50,115 bases of DNA from Batkoa obscura (GCA_030770535.1 JASVEC010000113.1:1-50115), one strand, 5' to 3'. Shown: positions 22,393 through 32,076, counted from the first letter of the stretch. Numbers and translations are program-made. The notes: generated by a model from the letters alone, not told the origin.

Positions 22393-22856
22393 TTTTACTA
22401 TTTTTAATTTGTATTTATTCTTCAACAGGTGTAAATCATGAATACCACCTTTTTTGTTTGAGTTAAAAGTAACCTTTTTAATTCTATAGTTTCTTCAACA
22501 GATTAACTAAAATAATAAAAATTTTCAATGTTTTTAAACTTGTTACTTTTATGTTTTTATTTGGTGTTTTTATTCATACTATGTTAAAACATGGGAGTGT
22601 CTTTTTTGACTTCATTATTTTTTCCATTCTTTAAGTGCTATTTAAGCGGAAAATTTGTTAGTAAAATTATCAAATACAAAAATACATCCCCATATGCAAG
22701 TGATGCTTTGTTTATATAGAACTTATGACAAGGTAAAGCATCTAATTATGCACTCATAAAAAAAATTTAATTTAAAACAATAAAAATTTATAAACTAGAA
22801 GAATATAAGACTATTTTAAAAAGACAATAGTAATTATAAATATAGCTTTATTTCAA
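22393..22856. other. Spacer between MET6 and the I9 inhibitor gene
   Basis: Contains the MET6 3' UTR and one small inverted-repeat element (22589-22695). Nothing else is recognised. Confidence 0.55.
22589..22695 (-). mobile_element. ATATGGGG small inverted-repeat element, copy 8
   Basis: Reverse orientation. The left end is ACATGGGAGTGTC and the right end ACATCCCCATAT. One frame, starting ATG GGA GTG, is open to the end of the element. Confidence 0.9.
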
Positions 22857-23105
22857 TTACATAAAAACAAGTGGTGAAATAGTGTCAACATTAGGGTTAC
22901 TCTCTACAGTGTTATAGATGTCATTAGGTATGCTAGCCAAAAACATTCTCTGAGCAGGTAATCCTTGTTCACTCACTTGGTCATTGATACTGTTTGAATC
23001 TTTAATAACTTTGCCATAAGATTTGTAGATATAGTCACTGATCTCTTTTTCTGCCGAATCACTAGCATCTTGCTTTAAGGTTATATAATACTTTGGAGGT
23101 TCCAT
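22857..23105 (-). CDS. Stand-alone peptidase inhibitor I9 domain protein
   Basis: An 82 aa protein consisting only of the fold found as the propeptide of subtilisin-like proteases. Free versions, such as yeast Pbi2, inhibit vacuolar proteinase B and aid vacuole fusion. The sequence starts MEPPKYYITLKQDASDSAEK and ends NPNVDTISPLVFM; the YxVxLK-like first strand, the central helices and the hydrophobic C-terminal strand that would occupy the protease active site are visible. There is no signal peptide, which fits cytosolic action on vacuolar proteases. Upstream on the reverse strand are TTTTATAAAA at about 23168-23177 and a TGATGTCA CRE-like octamer just beyond it. The function is inferred from the family. 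Confidence 0.8.
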   Translation of the reverse strand: MEPPKYYITLKQDASDSAEKEISDYIYKSYGKVIKDSNSINDQVSEQGLPAQRMFLASIPNDIYNTVESNPNVDTISPLVFM

Positions 23106-23167
23106 TTTGCTTGTTTTTAATAGTTAAGAATAGAAATTGATTTTGTTTTTAGAATTGTTGATAGACC

Positions 23168-23190
23168 TTTTATAAAAGTCATGACATCAC
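23168..23190 (-). promoter_or_regulatory. TATA and CRE-like motif of the I9 inhibitor gene
   Basis: On the reverse strand TGATGTCATGAC is followed by TTTTATAAAAGG, about 65 bp before the start codon. TATA placement is plausible; the CRE-like site is suggestive only. Confidence 0.4.
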
Positions 23191-23429
23191 TATGTGTTAA
23201 TTGATGGATTTTTTTGAAGTTGGGTTTGAGTCTAAAGCTGTAATTTTATAAGGGATGTAGTACTAAAATCAAAGTAACCAATTAAAATTAATCTGTTATT
23301 TAACCAATTAAATTCAAATAAACTTGACTTCTGCTACGTGGCTAAAAATTAAATTTTCAAGAATAGATTGAAACGAATTTATAACTAGAAACTATAAGTG
23401 AGTTAAACTTTTTATACCATTTAAGCAGA

Positions 23430-25161
23430 ATGAACAATTTCATATTGTTATCATTGATAGCACAAGCTATAGTACCAATAGCTTCTATGTACAATAAAAA
23501 TTCCCCAGTCATTCAGTTGACTGCAGATAATTTTCATAACAAGGTGGTACAAGCAAAGGTAAATACTAATAATCATTTTTCATGTAAAATAGTAACAACT
23601 TTTATCAGCAAGTTACTTTGGTTGAGTTTTATGCTCCTTGGTGTGGACATTGTAAAAAGTAAGCCTGACTTTAATTATGAAAAAAGTCATTCAGTAAAGT
23701 TATTATATAGTTTAAAGCCAATTTATGAATCAGTAGCTTCAAAAGTAAAAGATTTAGCTCAAGTTGCAGCTATTGATTGTGATGAAGAGAAAAACAAGCC
23801 TATTTGCGCGCAGTATGGTATCCAAGGTAATTTATATCCACCTTATTACCTTACAGTATTTATTATATTTTGCCAGGTTTCCCCACAATTAAATTGTTCC
23901 CAAGTTCAGTAAAATCAAAAGGAAAGAAAAAGGTCCCTAGTGGTAATGTTAACGATTTAAATAGTTGTTTTAGTTTATTAATTTTAACCAGATTACAATG
24001 GCGCAAGAACAAAGAAAGAGATGATGGATTTTGTCAAGAATGCTATCCCTAATTTAGTAAAAAGGGTCACTACTGGGCCTTTAAAATCAAAAATGAATAT
24101 TAAGTTGGAAGATTTCTTAGCACTTGAGGTAATTTTAGGTATATTATTGAAGGAAAAATTTTAATTTTAAAATAGAATAAAAATAATGACTTTACACCAA
24201 AAGCTTTATTATTTACTGAAAAAAGTAGCACTACCTCGCTTTATAAAGCTATTGCAGTAGAATTTTCAGATCGGATGGAATTTTCAGAAGTCAGAAAAAC
24301 TGAGAAGGGATTATTAGAAAAATACAATGTAAGTAAATTTCCTACTTTGGTTGTTATCCCTTCAAAGGATTTAAGTGAGGAGTACGATATTAATAAGCTA
24401 ATTGTATTTGATGGTAAGTTTGTTTGGAATCCTTAATATTAAAATATTTACTTCATTTTTAGGAGAATTGAATGCAAAGAATCTCAAGCAATTTGTTGAA
24501 AAACACAGTCTTCCATCAAAAGAGAAATCCGAAAAGCCTAAGAAAAAGCCAAAGCCTGAAAAGAAACAACAGAAAGAGAAAAAGGGAAAGAAGGAAGAAG
24601 AAGAAGAAGAAGAGGGAGAAGTTAAACCAAGAGTAGAGCCATGTAATAATAATTAACAATAATACTTAAATAAAAATAATTAATTTGTTTATAGTCGATC
24701 CAAGCGTTACTGAATTAATTGAACAGGAAGAATTTGAAAAGGAATGTATTAATAAAGAAGGTATATGTGTTTTGAATTTTATCAAAAAGGAGAATGTAGA
24801 AGAGTTGACCCAACAGTTGAAACAGATCAAAAAGAATTTATATGATTTAAAATTGAACAACAGCTTACCATCCAATACTCCAAAGTTAAATATGTATTAT
24901 AGTATACCAATGAAGCATACTTTTTTGTTTAAACAGTTTGACATTTCGAACCAAGATAACCCTACCGTTATTTTAATTCACCCTAAACGTAAGTTATATG
25001 CCATTAAAAGTTTAGAGAACCTAGAGGGATATCAAACTCAAGTGGAAGAATACTTAACTCAAGCTTTGAATGGAAAAATCAAACTTTATTCCTATACTTT
25101 TAACCCTAAACTTAAGAAAGTTAAAAAGGGGAAAAAGAATCAAGATAAAGACGAACTTTAA
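23430..25161 (+). CDS. ER protein disulfide isomerase with KDEL tail
   Basis: Thioredoxin-fold oxidoreductase of the endoplasmic reticulum. The N-terminal signal peptide is hydrophobic (MNNFILLSLIAQAIVPIAS). Eight exons join in frame (for example introns 23559-23610 and about 23661-23710). The first thioredoxin domain has [20 protein letters not shown], the YGIQGFPTIKLF cis-proline loop, then YNGARTKKEMMDFV. A second, catalytically silent thioredoxin-like region follows (NDFTPKALLFTEK .. KFPTLVVIPSK), then an extreme Lys/Glu/Pro linker (24520-24640) and a further thioredoxin-like remnant (FDPSVTELIEQEEFEKEC). The protein ends KDKDEL, an ER retrieval signal. Only one CGHC active site is present, as in MPD1/P5-like enzymes. 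The long charged linker is unusual. Confidence 0.9.
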
Positions 25162-25221
25162 AAATAAAAATATTAATTCAAACATTACTATTGCTGTTAT
25201 TATACAATTTAAATTATTTTA

Positions 25222-26361
25222 TTATTTATCTTTGATATTAATGTTATCTATTATTAACTTAAGATAATTATATAAGGAAGACTTGGGATATTGATTTATA
25301 AATAATTTTGACTCATCGTTAACATTCTGGTTTGAATAACTTTGTTCAAATAAAGTAGTAATTTGAGGGTCAATGGGTATTCTTCCTGTTAAGCAGATAA
25401 CATTATAGTTTAATATATAATACTATAGGTTTAATTACCTAAAAATGGAATAGCGTATTCTTCAGCCAATTGTTTACCACCATTTGAAGAAAACAAGTTG
25501 CTACATTCCTATTAAATTTAACATTTCGATTATAACTTTTAATCAAAATTATTACCGCACAATGGGGGCATACAAAACCACTCATGTTTTCTATTATACC
25601 AAGGATTGGAATATTTGTTTTTCTACAAAAGTTTAACTCTTTTTTAACATCTATTAATGAAACTTTCTGTAAACAAAAACGTATTAGTAAAATTATTAAT
25701 GAATATCCATAAAGCATTTTGCCTGAGGGGTAGTAACTAAAACAGCACCATCTGGCTCATATTCTTTTAAAAACTCTACTAAAGCTAAATGTTCATCTGA
25801 AGTACCTTTAATAGAATTAAGTTAGTTTAAAAAAAATGCAGTATACAAATAAATTACCTGGAGGAGTATCAATGATCAAATAATCTATTTCGCCCCAATA
25901 AACATCATTCAAAAATTGTTTAATCATTGCTAAAAAATAGGAAGTTGAATATCAGATAAAACAATTTGAAATTTTCTTACCGTTCTTTTTAGGTCCTCGC
26001 CAAACTACTGAGCTTGTCTTATTTGGCAATAGAAACCCAATACTCATGCAACTCAAATTTCCAGTTTCATCTACTGGTATTGGAAGCCATCTGAATTATA
26101 GTTAATTTCTTTTCCAGATTTTATACTTTGCTTTGATTCCTACCCATTGCTTGATTGTACTACTGTTTTATCCTCAATGCCTAATAGCCTTGGAATAGAT
26201 GGTCCACACAAATCGACATCTAATATCGCTACTTTCTTGTTTTGTTTTGATAATGCTACACCAAGCTGACATGTTACACTCGATTTTCCTACACCTCCCT
26301 TACCTGATAGAACCAATACTATGTGCTTCACGTTTTTTAAGTTGTTTTTTGGTGTACTCAT
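25222..26361 (-). CDS. CFD1: Cytosolic Fe-S cluster assembly scaffold Cfd1/NUBP2
   Basis: P-loop NTPase that, with Nbp35, builds 4Fe-4S clusters for cytosolic and nuclear proteins. The ATG at 26361 opens [20 protein letters not shown], followed by the deviant Walker [10 protein letters not shown]. Then come [50 protein letters not shown] (cluster-binding CPHC) and [20 protein letters not shown]. Without a long N-terminal cysteine cluster it is Cfd1/NUBP2 rather than Nbp35. Six short introns are inferred. One (donor after TTPQ, near 25711) starts GCAAAA and is a GC-AG intron. The stop is at 25222-25224, 60 bp from the convergent PDI gene. Confidence 0.9.
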
Positions 26362-26553
26362 TTTTAGCTCGTTCTAAATTAAAATAGATTTCTAATGTAA
26401 AAATTAAATTTAATAAGTTTGATTTTTGATTATTAATCTTTTTTGCAGAATAAAGCTAAGTGATAATTTTAAAAAACTCAAAAACAAAAATTAAATTCAA
26501 AACTGTAAAAGATAAATCGTATCAAAGAAACTAAAATTTTATTTACATCAACT

Positions 26554-27267
26554 TCAACTCAATCTCTTAGCATGATTATTTAAAAACTTTCTAACTCTTT
26601 TTTTAGAACGAGAAACTAAGCTTCTTTTCCCTTCAAAGTGCTCACTTTTGTATTTCTTAAGTTCTTCCTGAAGCTGTACAAACTCCCTTTGGATGGTCAT
26701 AACATCAATATCTAATCTTTCTTTTTTTACTTTCCTATTGGTTACTTGAAGATCTTTATTTAAGATAGTCCAATCACTAATAGTCTCCAGCTGCTCAAGT
26801 CTGTAATCGAATTTAAGTTCGGTAGCAATTGGACCAGTATGTTGACCACGGATAGTGTTTACAATTTTCTTAATGAAAACTCTCCTTTTATTGGGACTGA
26901 AATGAGCATTTTTATACTTCTCAAGTTCTTCTCTAAGTTGGAAAAACTCTCTTTGAATGGTCATAGTATCAATATCTAATCTCTCTTTCTTTACTTTTTT
27001 GTTAGCTGCAATAAGGTCTTCATTCAACGAATTCCAATCATTGATATTCTTTACTTGTTTAAGTCTATAATCAAATTTGAGCTCAGTAGCGATTGCACCA
27101 GTGTTTTGACTTTGAATTTCATTAAAAGCGCTTTGCTTTAGGATAGGAGTAGTATGTTCAATAGTCCTCAAATTATGCTTTAATAACTTATTGGAATTGG
27201 AGGGTAAGAAAGTAGCGAAGATAGTGGTAATCGTTAAAGTGTAAATAGTTATAATAGAAAACTTCAT
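26554..27267 (-). CDS. Secreted two-repeat protein of unknown function
   Basis: No recognised family. The start at 27267 gives a clear signal peptide (MKFSIITIYTLTITTIFATF); an in-frame upstream TTG is not needed. The mature 237 aa precursor contains two copies of a block of about 70 residues: copy 1 from NTGAIATELKFDYRLKQ (about residues 57-125) and copy 2 from HTGPIATELKFDYRLEQ (about 143-211). Shared anchors are IATELKFDYRL, DW..LN.DL, KVKKERLDID, MTIQREF and EEL.KYK..HF. Each repeat ends in a helical, charged, coiled-coil-like stretch and is followed by a basic cluster (KRRVFIKK; SRSKKRVRKFLNNH). There are no cysteines in the mature part. A secreted effector or surface protein is possible, but nothing in the sequence proves a role. 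It is a single exon. Confidence 0.75.
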   Translation of the reverse strand: MKFSIITIYTLTITTIFATFLPSNSNKLLKHNLRTIEHTTPILKQSAFNEIQSQNTGAIATELKFDYRLKQVKNINDWNSLNEDLIAANKKVKKERLDIDTMTIQREFFQLREELEKYKNAHFSPNKRRVFIKKIVNTIRGQHTGPIATELKFDYRLEQLETISDWTILNKDLQVTNRKVKKERLDIDVMTIQREFVQLQEELKKYKSEHFEGKRSLVSRSKKRVRKFLNNHAKRLS

Positions 27268-27743
27268 TTTAGTGCGTTTTTTTAAAAATGACAAATTAAC
27301 TCAATAGTTTTTAACTAATATATATACTTTCAATACTGTCATCAAGGCATTATTATATAAAATTTGTCCGCGTTTTTACTTTTTTTCCAAAATTTGTCCT
27401 TAATATTTATAATGGAATCATTATTTAATTTGAAAACATTAGGAACATAAGAACATTGGTACTATTCATATCTACTTAGTACTTATTCCAACTAAATTAT
27501 CAGAAATCATAATTATAGAGCAAAATGAATGTGAGTATTATTTATTTAAGTATATCTTTTATTTATAATGTAATTAAGAATTTATCCAAATTTCAAGAAT
27601 GAAAGTATCAAAAAATTCGAACTTTGAATTAAACCTTGATACAATTAACAGATCCTAAAACTTAAATCAAGTTTACGGTGTATCATCTCGAACTCCTCCA
27701 AGCCCTCCCCCCACATAACCTTGATCCTACTGCTCTCATCAGT
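27268..27743. other. Spacer upstream of the two-repeat protein gene
   Basis: AT-rich. A TATATATA run near 27318-27327 could be the promoter of the reverse-strand gene. From about 27744 transposon sequence begins. Confidence 0.5.
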
Positions 27744-28748
27744 ATACGAGGATGCTCAAATTCATTTTGTCTAATTTTAAAAATTTTATTAAAACTTTGC
27801 TTAAAACTATGTAAAAATAGATTCGTTATAAAAGCAAAAGCAAAAGCAAAAGCAACTCTAACATAGTTTGAAATTTATTATGATTTGTATCAAAATTAAT
27901 AGAAATTCTAGGATTAGTAAGACTTTTACTAATATAACCTATATATTAATATTAATCAAAGTTGTACTATGTAAATAAGTACATATTACCATAAAATCTT
28001 ATTGAAAAATGTCTACTATTGACTAGTTTATAACCAGCATTCCAGATTTACTATCAAATAAATAATTTCAATGTTATAATTACATTGCTGATATATCACC
28101 AAGTTAACAAATAACTGCATGGGGGGAGTGATTAGTCCCAAAGTTGCAGCTAAACATTCCTATATAATATAAGCTGGGGTTGATTTTTTAATTTTTCTGT
28201 TTTTTATAGACTTTGTAACTTTAATTGGAATCGTATCTCTTTTTTTTGATCTATCAGATACTGAATAATAATTTAGTTTATTATTGTGTTTAGTAAAATG
28301 TAAATACTTTTCAATATCTTGTACTTTTATTATTAACAATCAAATTATTGATTTTTTATGTTTGCTTATATATTGATTTTTATAAACTTTTTAAATAGAA
28401 GCTTTTTGGATACTAAATTAATCAAATAGTCTCCTGAATATGGTGAATTATAATTTAGCATTTTAAACAAATGATTAGAATAAACTTTACATATTGTTTT
28501 ATTTTTATCTTATTTTTTATTTTTACTTTTTTTTAATTGTATACTGGGCACATGTATTATATAAATCTGTTTTTTTTCTGCTGGATTTTTAAAACTATCA
28601 AATAAATTTATATGATAATTTTGATTTGGTCATGTTTATTATATATAATAATATATTATAGTATTAGTATTTTTCATCATTAATTGTTTTTAAATAGTCA
28701 TGTTGATTCCTACTTGCGTTAAATTTAAAACTTTTATATCTGTTAAGG
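27744..28748 (-). mobile_element. DNA transposon relic T2 (left arm around the GPCR)
   Basis: Degenerate terminal repeat ATACGAGGATGCTCAAATTC at 27744, followed by transposon sequence homologous to T1 up to about 28740, where a small element begins. It carries remains of the transposase C-terminal part and of the CxxC block (about 28540-28600), with an internal deletion. Positions 27773-28503 are the exact inverted partner of 32077-32807. Confidence 0.75.
27773..28503 (+). repeat. Left arm of a 731 bp inverted repeat
   Basis: Read base by base against the reverse complement of 32077-32807: 730 of 731 positions match. The single difference is at 27785, and the following 718 bases are identical. 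Similarity falls abruptly at both edges although both arms lie inside related transposon copies. The arm includes a short AAAAGC-type tandem repeat (27831-27853). Confidence 0.95.
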
Positions 28749-28838
28749 ATATGAGGGTGTTTTTCTGGCTTTATTTTTCTATTTTCTAAGCATCATTTAA
28801 GCGAAAAAATTCTTAAACAAAAAAATACATCCACATAT
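28749..28838 (-). mobile_element. ATATGGGG small inverted-repeat element, copy 9
   Basis: Reverse orientation, shortened inside (about 90 bp). Starts ATATGAGGGTGTTTTTC and ends ACATCCACATAT. Its last ATAT is also the first ATAT of the next copy. Confidence 0.85.
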
Positions 28839-28940
28839 GGGGATGTATTTTTGTATTTAAGAATTTTACTGACAATTTTTCCACATAAATAGCGCTTAAA
28901 AAATGGAAAAATAATGAAACTAAAAAAAACAGCCCCATAT
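28835..28940 (+). mobile_element. ATATGGGG small inverted-repeat element, copy 10
   Basis: Forward, 106 bp. Starts ATATGGGGATGTATTTTTGT and ends CAGCCCCATAT. It shares ATAT with copy 9, forming a head-to-head pair. Confidence 0.92.
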
Positions 28941-28956
28941 ACTAAATCTATAGTTA

Positions 28957-29064
28957 ATAATGGCGATGTATTTTTGTGCTTAAGAATTTTGCTAACAAGT
29001 TTTTCACTTAAATAGTGCTTAAAAAATGGAAAAAATAGTGAAGTCAAAAAAAACACTCTCATAT
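28957..29064 (+). mobile_element. ATATGGGG small inverted-repeat element, copy 11
   Basis: Forward. The left end is worn (TAATGGCGATGTATTTTTG) and the right end is ACACTCTCATAT. It is the third element of a cluster; one reverse-strand frame stays open through copies 10 and 11. Confidence 0.88.
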
Positions 29065-29588
29065 AATGAAAGTCAACTTATAAGAAATGCTAATTTATTT
29101 ATTTATAGCACTAAATACAGATTGGAAACAACTTATCTAATTTATTAAAGACAACATATATATGCTTGAAGTTTTATTTGTTTTTGAAAAAATGTGTATT
29201 TGTAAACTTATGATCATTATTATATTACGCTTGAAGTATTATATATACAAGACAAATTTATTAAAAAGCAGGATAATTAAAGTAGATAGGACAACTATTC
29301 TATAAATACATATTTAAATATATACATGCTTTCAAATATCTATAAGCCTTCATGGTATTTTTCCAATAGCCAATATTAAGGCTACAGCGAAATTAAGTTA
29401 ATCATGTGAGTAGTTTAGCGTTCATCTTAATTAAATTACTACTTCAGTTTAAGATTTTTAATCCAGATCAAGCAAATAAAATTATTAAACATTTTTTCAA
29501 CTTTATAAAATAACTTCTTATAAAATAGTTCGACTAAAATAGGGTCTTTTAGAACATCATAATTTAGTAACCCCTAGTAAGAATTAAA
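29065..29588. other. Spacer downstream of the GPCR gene
   Basis: AT-rich, with the probable 3' UTR of the GPCR gene at its right end. Nothing else is recognised. Confidence 0.5.
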
Positions 29589-30575
29589 TCATTTCTTTAT
29601 TATTATTGATCTTAGAGATAATAACAAATTGACAAGCCTTGCATAAACTTTGTTGTGAAGCAACAAGAGAAAGATGGGGTTCGCTAAACTAAAAGAACAA
29701 AGTGATGCAAAGACAGCTACTGAATAATAGTGGCTCAATATGAAATTTTTATTAATGTGTACCATTACAGCATGATAAATCATTATAAAAATAGCAGGGC
29801 AGATGCAAATGATATAACATGCAACGAAAGCAATTCCTTTGGCAATTACTCTTGTTGGAGTTTTAATTTTCTCGTGTTCAATTCTATTTTTAAAACAGTT
29901 GATATGTGTCAGAGAGTTACTACTGTTAGAGTCACTATCCTTATCAGGCATATCTTTTAGACTGATTATTGGGTTAGATTTCAACACCTTCCTATCCCTT
30001 AATACTAATATTATTCCAGAATAACCAAAAGAAATTACAATAGTGTTTAATATGAGGCTAAACATCATGATATAGTAATATGACTTACTAATAGGTCCAC
30101 TATTAGGTAAAGGCATACACATCATCCTAGATTCAGTAAAGGCAAATTCGTTATAACAAGCAGTAAGTACTGCAAATATGACTGATATTACCATAATAGT
30201 CATACCAGTAGACCATAAGATCCATTTATGTATATCATATCGTTTAATAGTAAAATAACGCTCTAATGCTAATAAAGCTATGCCACAGCTACTACATATA
30301 GGAACTAATGTATGAAATATTCCAAGAATTTGGCATGGATGCGTATCAAGCATGATATTACGATTGTTTGAAACGGATATAGTTTCTTGAACTATTCCTA
30401 CAATAGGAGTAATTATATCACATAAAATGGTCAAAATCATAAAGTTTAAGCCCAGTAACAGCGATTTGTTTTTTCTTACTAAGATTACTAATACCCCCAC
30501 TAAAAGATTAATTGATAATGCAATCACTCCCAGAGTGTCTCCAACAATTTCGATTATCAAAGTTCTATGTGCCAT
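29589..30575 (-). CDS. Rhodopsin-type (class A) G protein-coupled receptor
   Basis: Seven-transmembrane receptor of the plasma membrane; ligand unknown. Single exon, 328 aa, ATG at 30575. Seven hydrophobic segments can be read. TM1 is INLLVGVLVILV. TM2 carries the conserved Asp in LTILCD. TM3 has the HPC cysteine at its outer end and LERYFTI at its inner end (E/DRY motif). TM4 is WSTGMTIMVISVIFAVL. An extracellular Cys (RMMCMPLP) could pair with TM3. TM5 is followed by a charged third loop with a Ser/Asp-rich stretch (DKDSDSNSSNS). TM6 has CYIICICP in place of CWxP. TM7 has ANPIFLLLL in place of NPxxY. The N terminus is short, which suggests a small-molecule or small-peptide ligand. The gene is the only one between two 731 bp inverted repeats. 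Confidence 0.85.
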   Translation of the reverse strand: MAHRTLIIEIVGDTLGVIALSINLLVGVLVILVRKNKSLLLGLNFMILTILCDIITPIVGIVQETISVSNNRNIMLDTHPCQILGIFHTLVPICSSCGIALLALERYFTIKRYDIHKWILWSTGMTIMVISVIFAVLTACYNEFAFTESRMMCMPLPNSGPISKSYYYIMMFSLILNTIVISFGYSGIILVLRDRKVLKSNPIISLKDMPDKDSDSNSSNSLTHINCFKNRIEHEKIKTPTRVIAKGIAFVACYIICICPAIFIMIYHAVMVHINKNFILSHYYSVAVFASLCSFSLANPIFLLLLHNKVYARLVNLLLSLRSIIIKK

Positions 30576-31067
30576 TGTTTAAATAAAAAAGATAATAAAT
30601 TTAATCTATTTTGTTTTTATTGCGATGTTCTTAACTTATAATATTCGAGTAACTTTATTTATAAAATACTAATACAATCAATAAATATGATTTAACAATT
30701 CATACCGCTATTTACTGTTTAATAGGAACAACATGATTGTGTATAGTTATTTTAATATTGCAATACAGCAACTTTAAATAAATACTCTATATTTTATTTA
30801 ACGGTTCACGAGCTATCTGTTTGAATACCAAAGTATTTTATGTATTTAAAATTTAGATACTTAGTTCTATTTGATTAGCCTAAGCTAATTGTTATATACT
30901 ATAATACAACAAAATAATTCCATTATACCTACCTAACATAATAAATACCAATTATTATTATAAATGGTGATAAAATAGTAATTAATAAATTAATTGGAAT
31001 TATTTTCTCGAGATGGTTCTATAGTTTTTATTATTGATTTAATGACAGTAGCTAAAATATTTTTTTA
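30576..31067. other. Upstream region of the GPCR gene
   Basis: About 490 bp, strongly AT-rich; it presumably contains the GPCR promoter. No specific motif stands out. Confidence 0.5.
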
Positions 31068-31169
31068 AATGGGGGTGTATTTTTTGTTCAAGAATTTCAC
31101 TAACAATTATTCCATTCAAATAGCATTTAAGAAACGAAAAAGTAGTGAAACTAAAAACACTTCCAATAT
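31068..31169 (+). mobile_element. ATATGGGG small inverted-repeat element, copy 12
   Basis: Forward. Left end AAATGGGGGTGTATTTTTTG, right end ACACTTCCAATAT. Core CATTCAAATAGCATTTAAG. Confidence 0.85.
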
Positions 31170-31244
31170 TTTTAAATTTATTCTTTAAAGGGCTAAATCA
31201 TCAATGAAATGCTTCTGAAATAAAAGAAAGCAAGTTTAAGCGGC

Positions 31245-31261
31245 TCCTTCCTCTGGAAGGA
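31245..31261 (+). other. GC-rich perfect hairpin
   Basis: TCCTTCC, a three-base TCT loop and GGAAGGA. It stands out in a 75 percent AT background, in an otherwise empty 140 bp spacer between two mobile elements. Role unknown. Confidence 0.5.
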
Positions 31262-31834
31262 CCAAATAGGGAAAACTAAGGTAATTTGATCCCTTATATC
31301 CCTAGGGACATATGGGGATGTTTGAATCAGTTTTAGAATTTACTTAAATCAATCTAAATTTTAAGCTTTTAGATTTACAAGTCTTGAATACATAATTAGT
31401 TGAATTTAAAAAGCTTAAAATTAAATAAAAAATTTAAATTTAATATAAGTAGAAATTAATATAATTATTAAAAATAATTAAAAATAATAAAATGTTAATA
31501 TTATAGCCTATTATTATATAATGTTTACTTAATAAATTAATTACGAAATATCCCTTTGTCAGCTTCGTGATTGATTATAGCATGATAATCACTTAAATTG
31601 TGTTCTCGAGTTCAGGCACAATTAAACCCAAGCTCTTATCTTCTCGTTTTGATATCTATACTTATCAGAATATAAAAGAGATTTTAGAACATAGTAACTC
31701 AAGGCTTTTTAACTGAATTATTCTCTGATATCTCGTACATTTAATAAAGCCACTGAGTTTTCTTAATAGTACCTTACGTAAATTTTACATTAGTATTATC
31801 TACTCTACTTATCTTACATAGTCAGTAGCCTATT

Positions 31835-31960
31835 ACGCGTTATTCTTTATAATTCAAGTCTGTCCTAGTCATATAAATTAAGATCTTTCAACTTACAGCT
31901 AGTCAACCAAGCAATAACTGCTTTTGACTCCAATCGCTGAGTATTAGATTTCATACAACT
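31835..31960 (+). repeat. Partial copy of the GTGAAATCTGG repeat family
   Basis: Matches about 37065-37187: TTATAATTCAAGTCT, ATATAAA.TAAGA, CAACTTACAG..TAGTCAACC and TTTTTGACTCCAA in the same order with scattered differences. Only the right half of the family is present. It lies directly before the transposase remains of T3. Confidence 0.7.
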
Positions 31961-32076
31961 ATTTTATTAAGATTTAATAATGAAGACAAAATCAGATTTA
32001 ATGAATTTAAATCATTATAATAAACAAGTTATATCAATATTAAAGTTTAAGCTTTATATTTAAAAAACAACAAAAT

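Noticed and set aside
28793-29062. 89-codon reverse-strand open frame as a host gene
   Set aside because: It is made entirely of two or three small elements; reported as an observation about the elements instead.
31560-31630. tRNA-like sequence (hairpin GATTAT/ATAATC and a TTCTCGAGTTC T-arm-like box)
   Set aside because: No consistent acceptor stem, the D arm is missing and the would-be anticodon loop has the wrong size. The AATTGTG/CACAATT pairing is real but not enough to call a tRNA.
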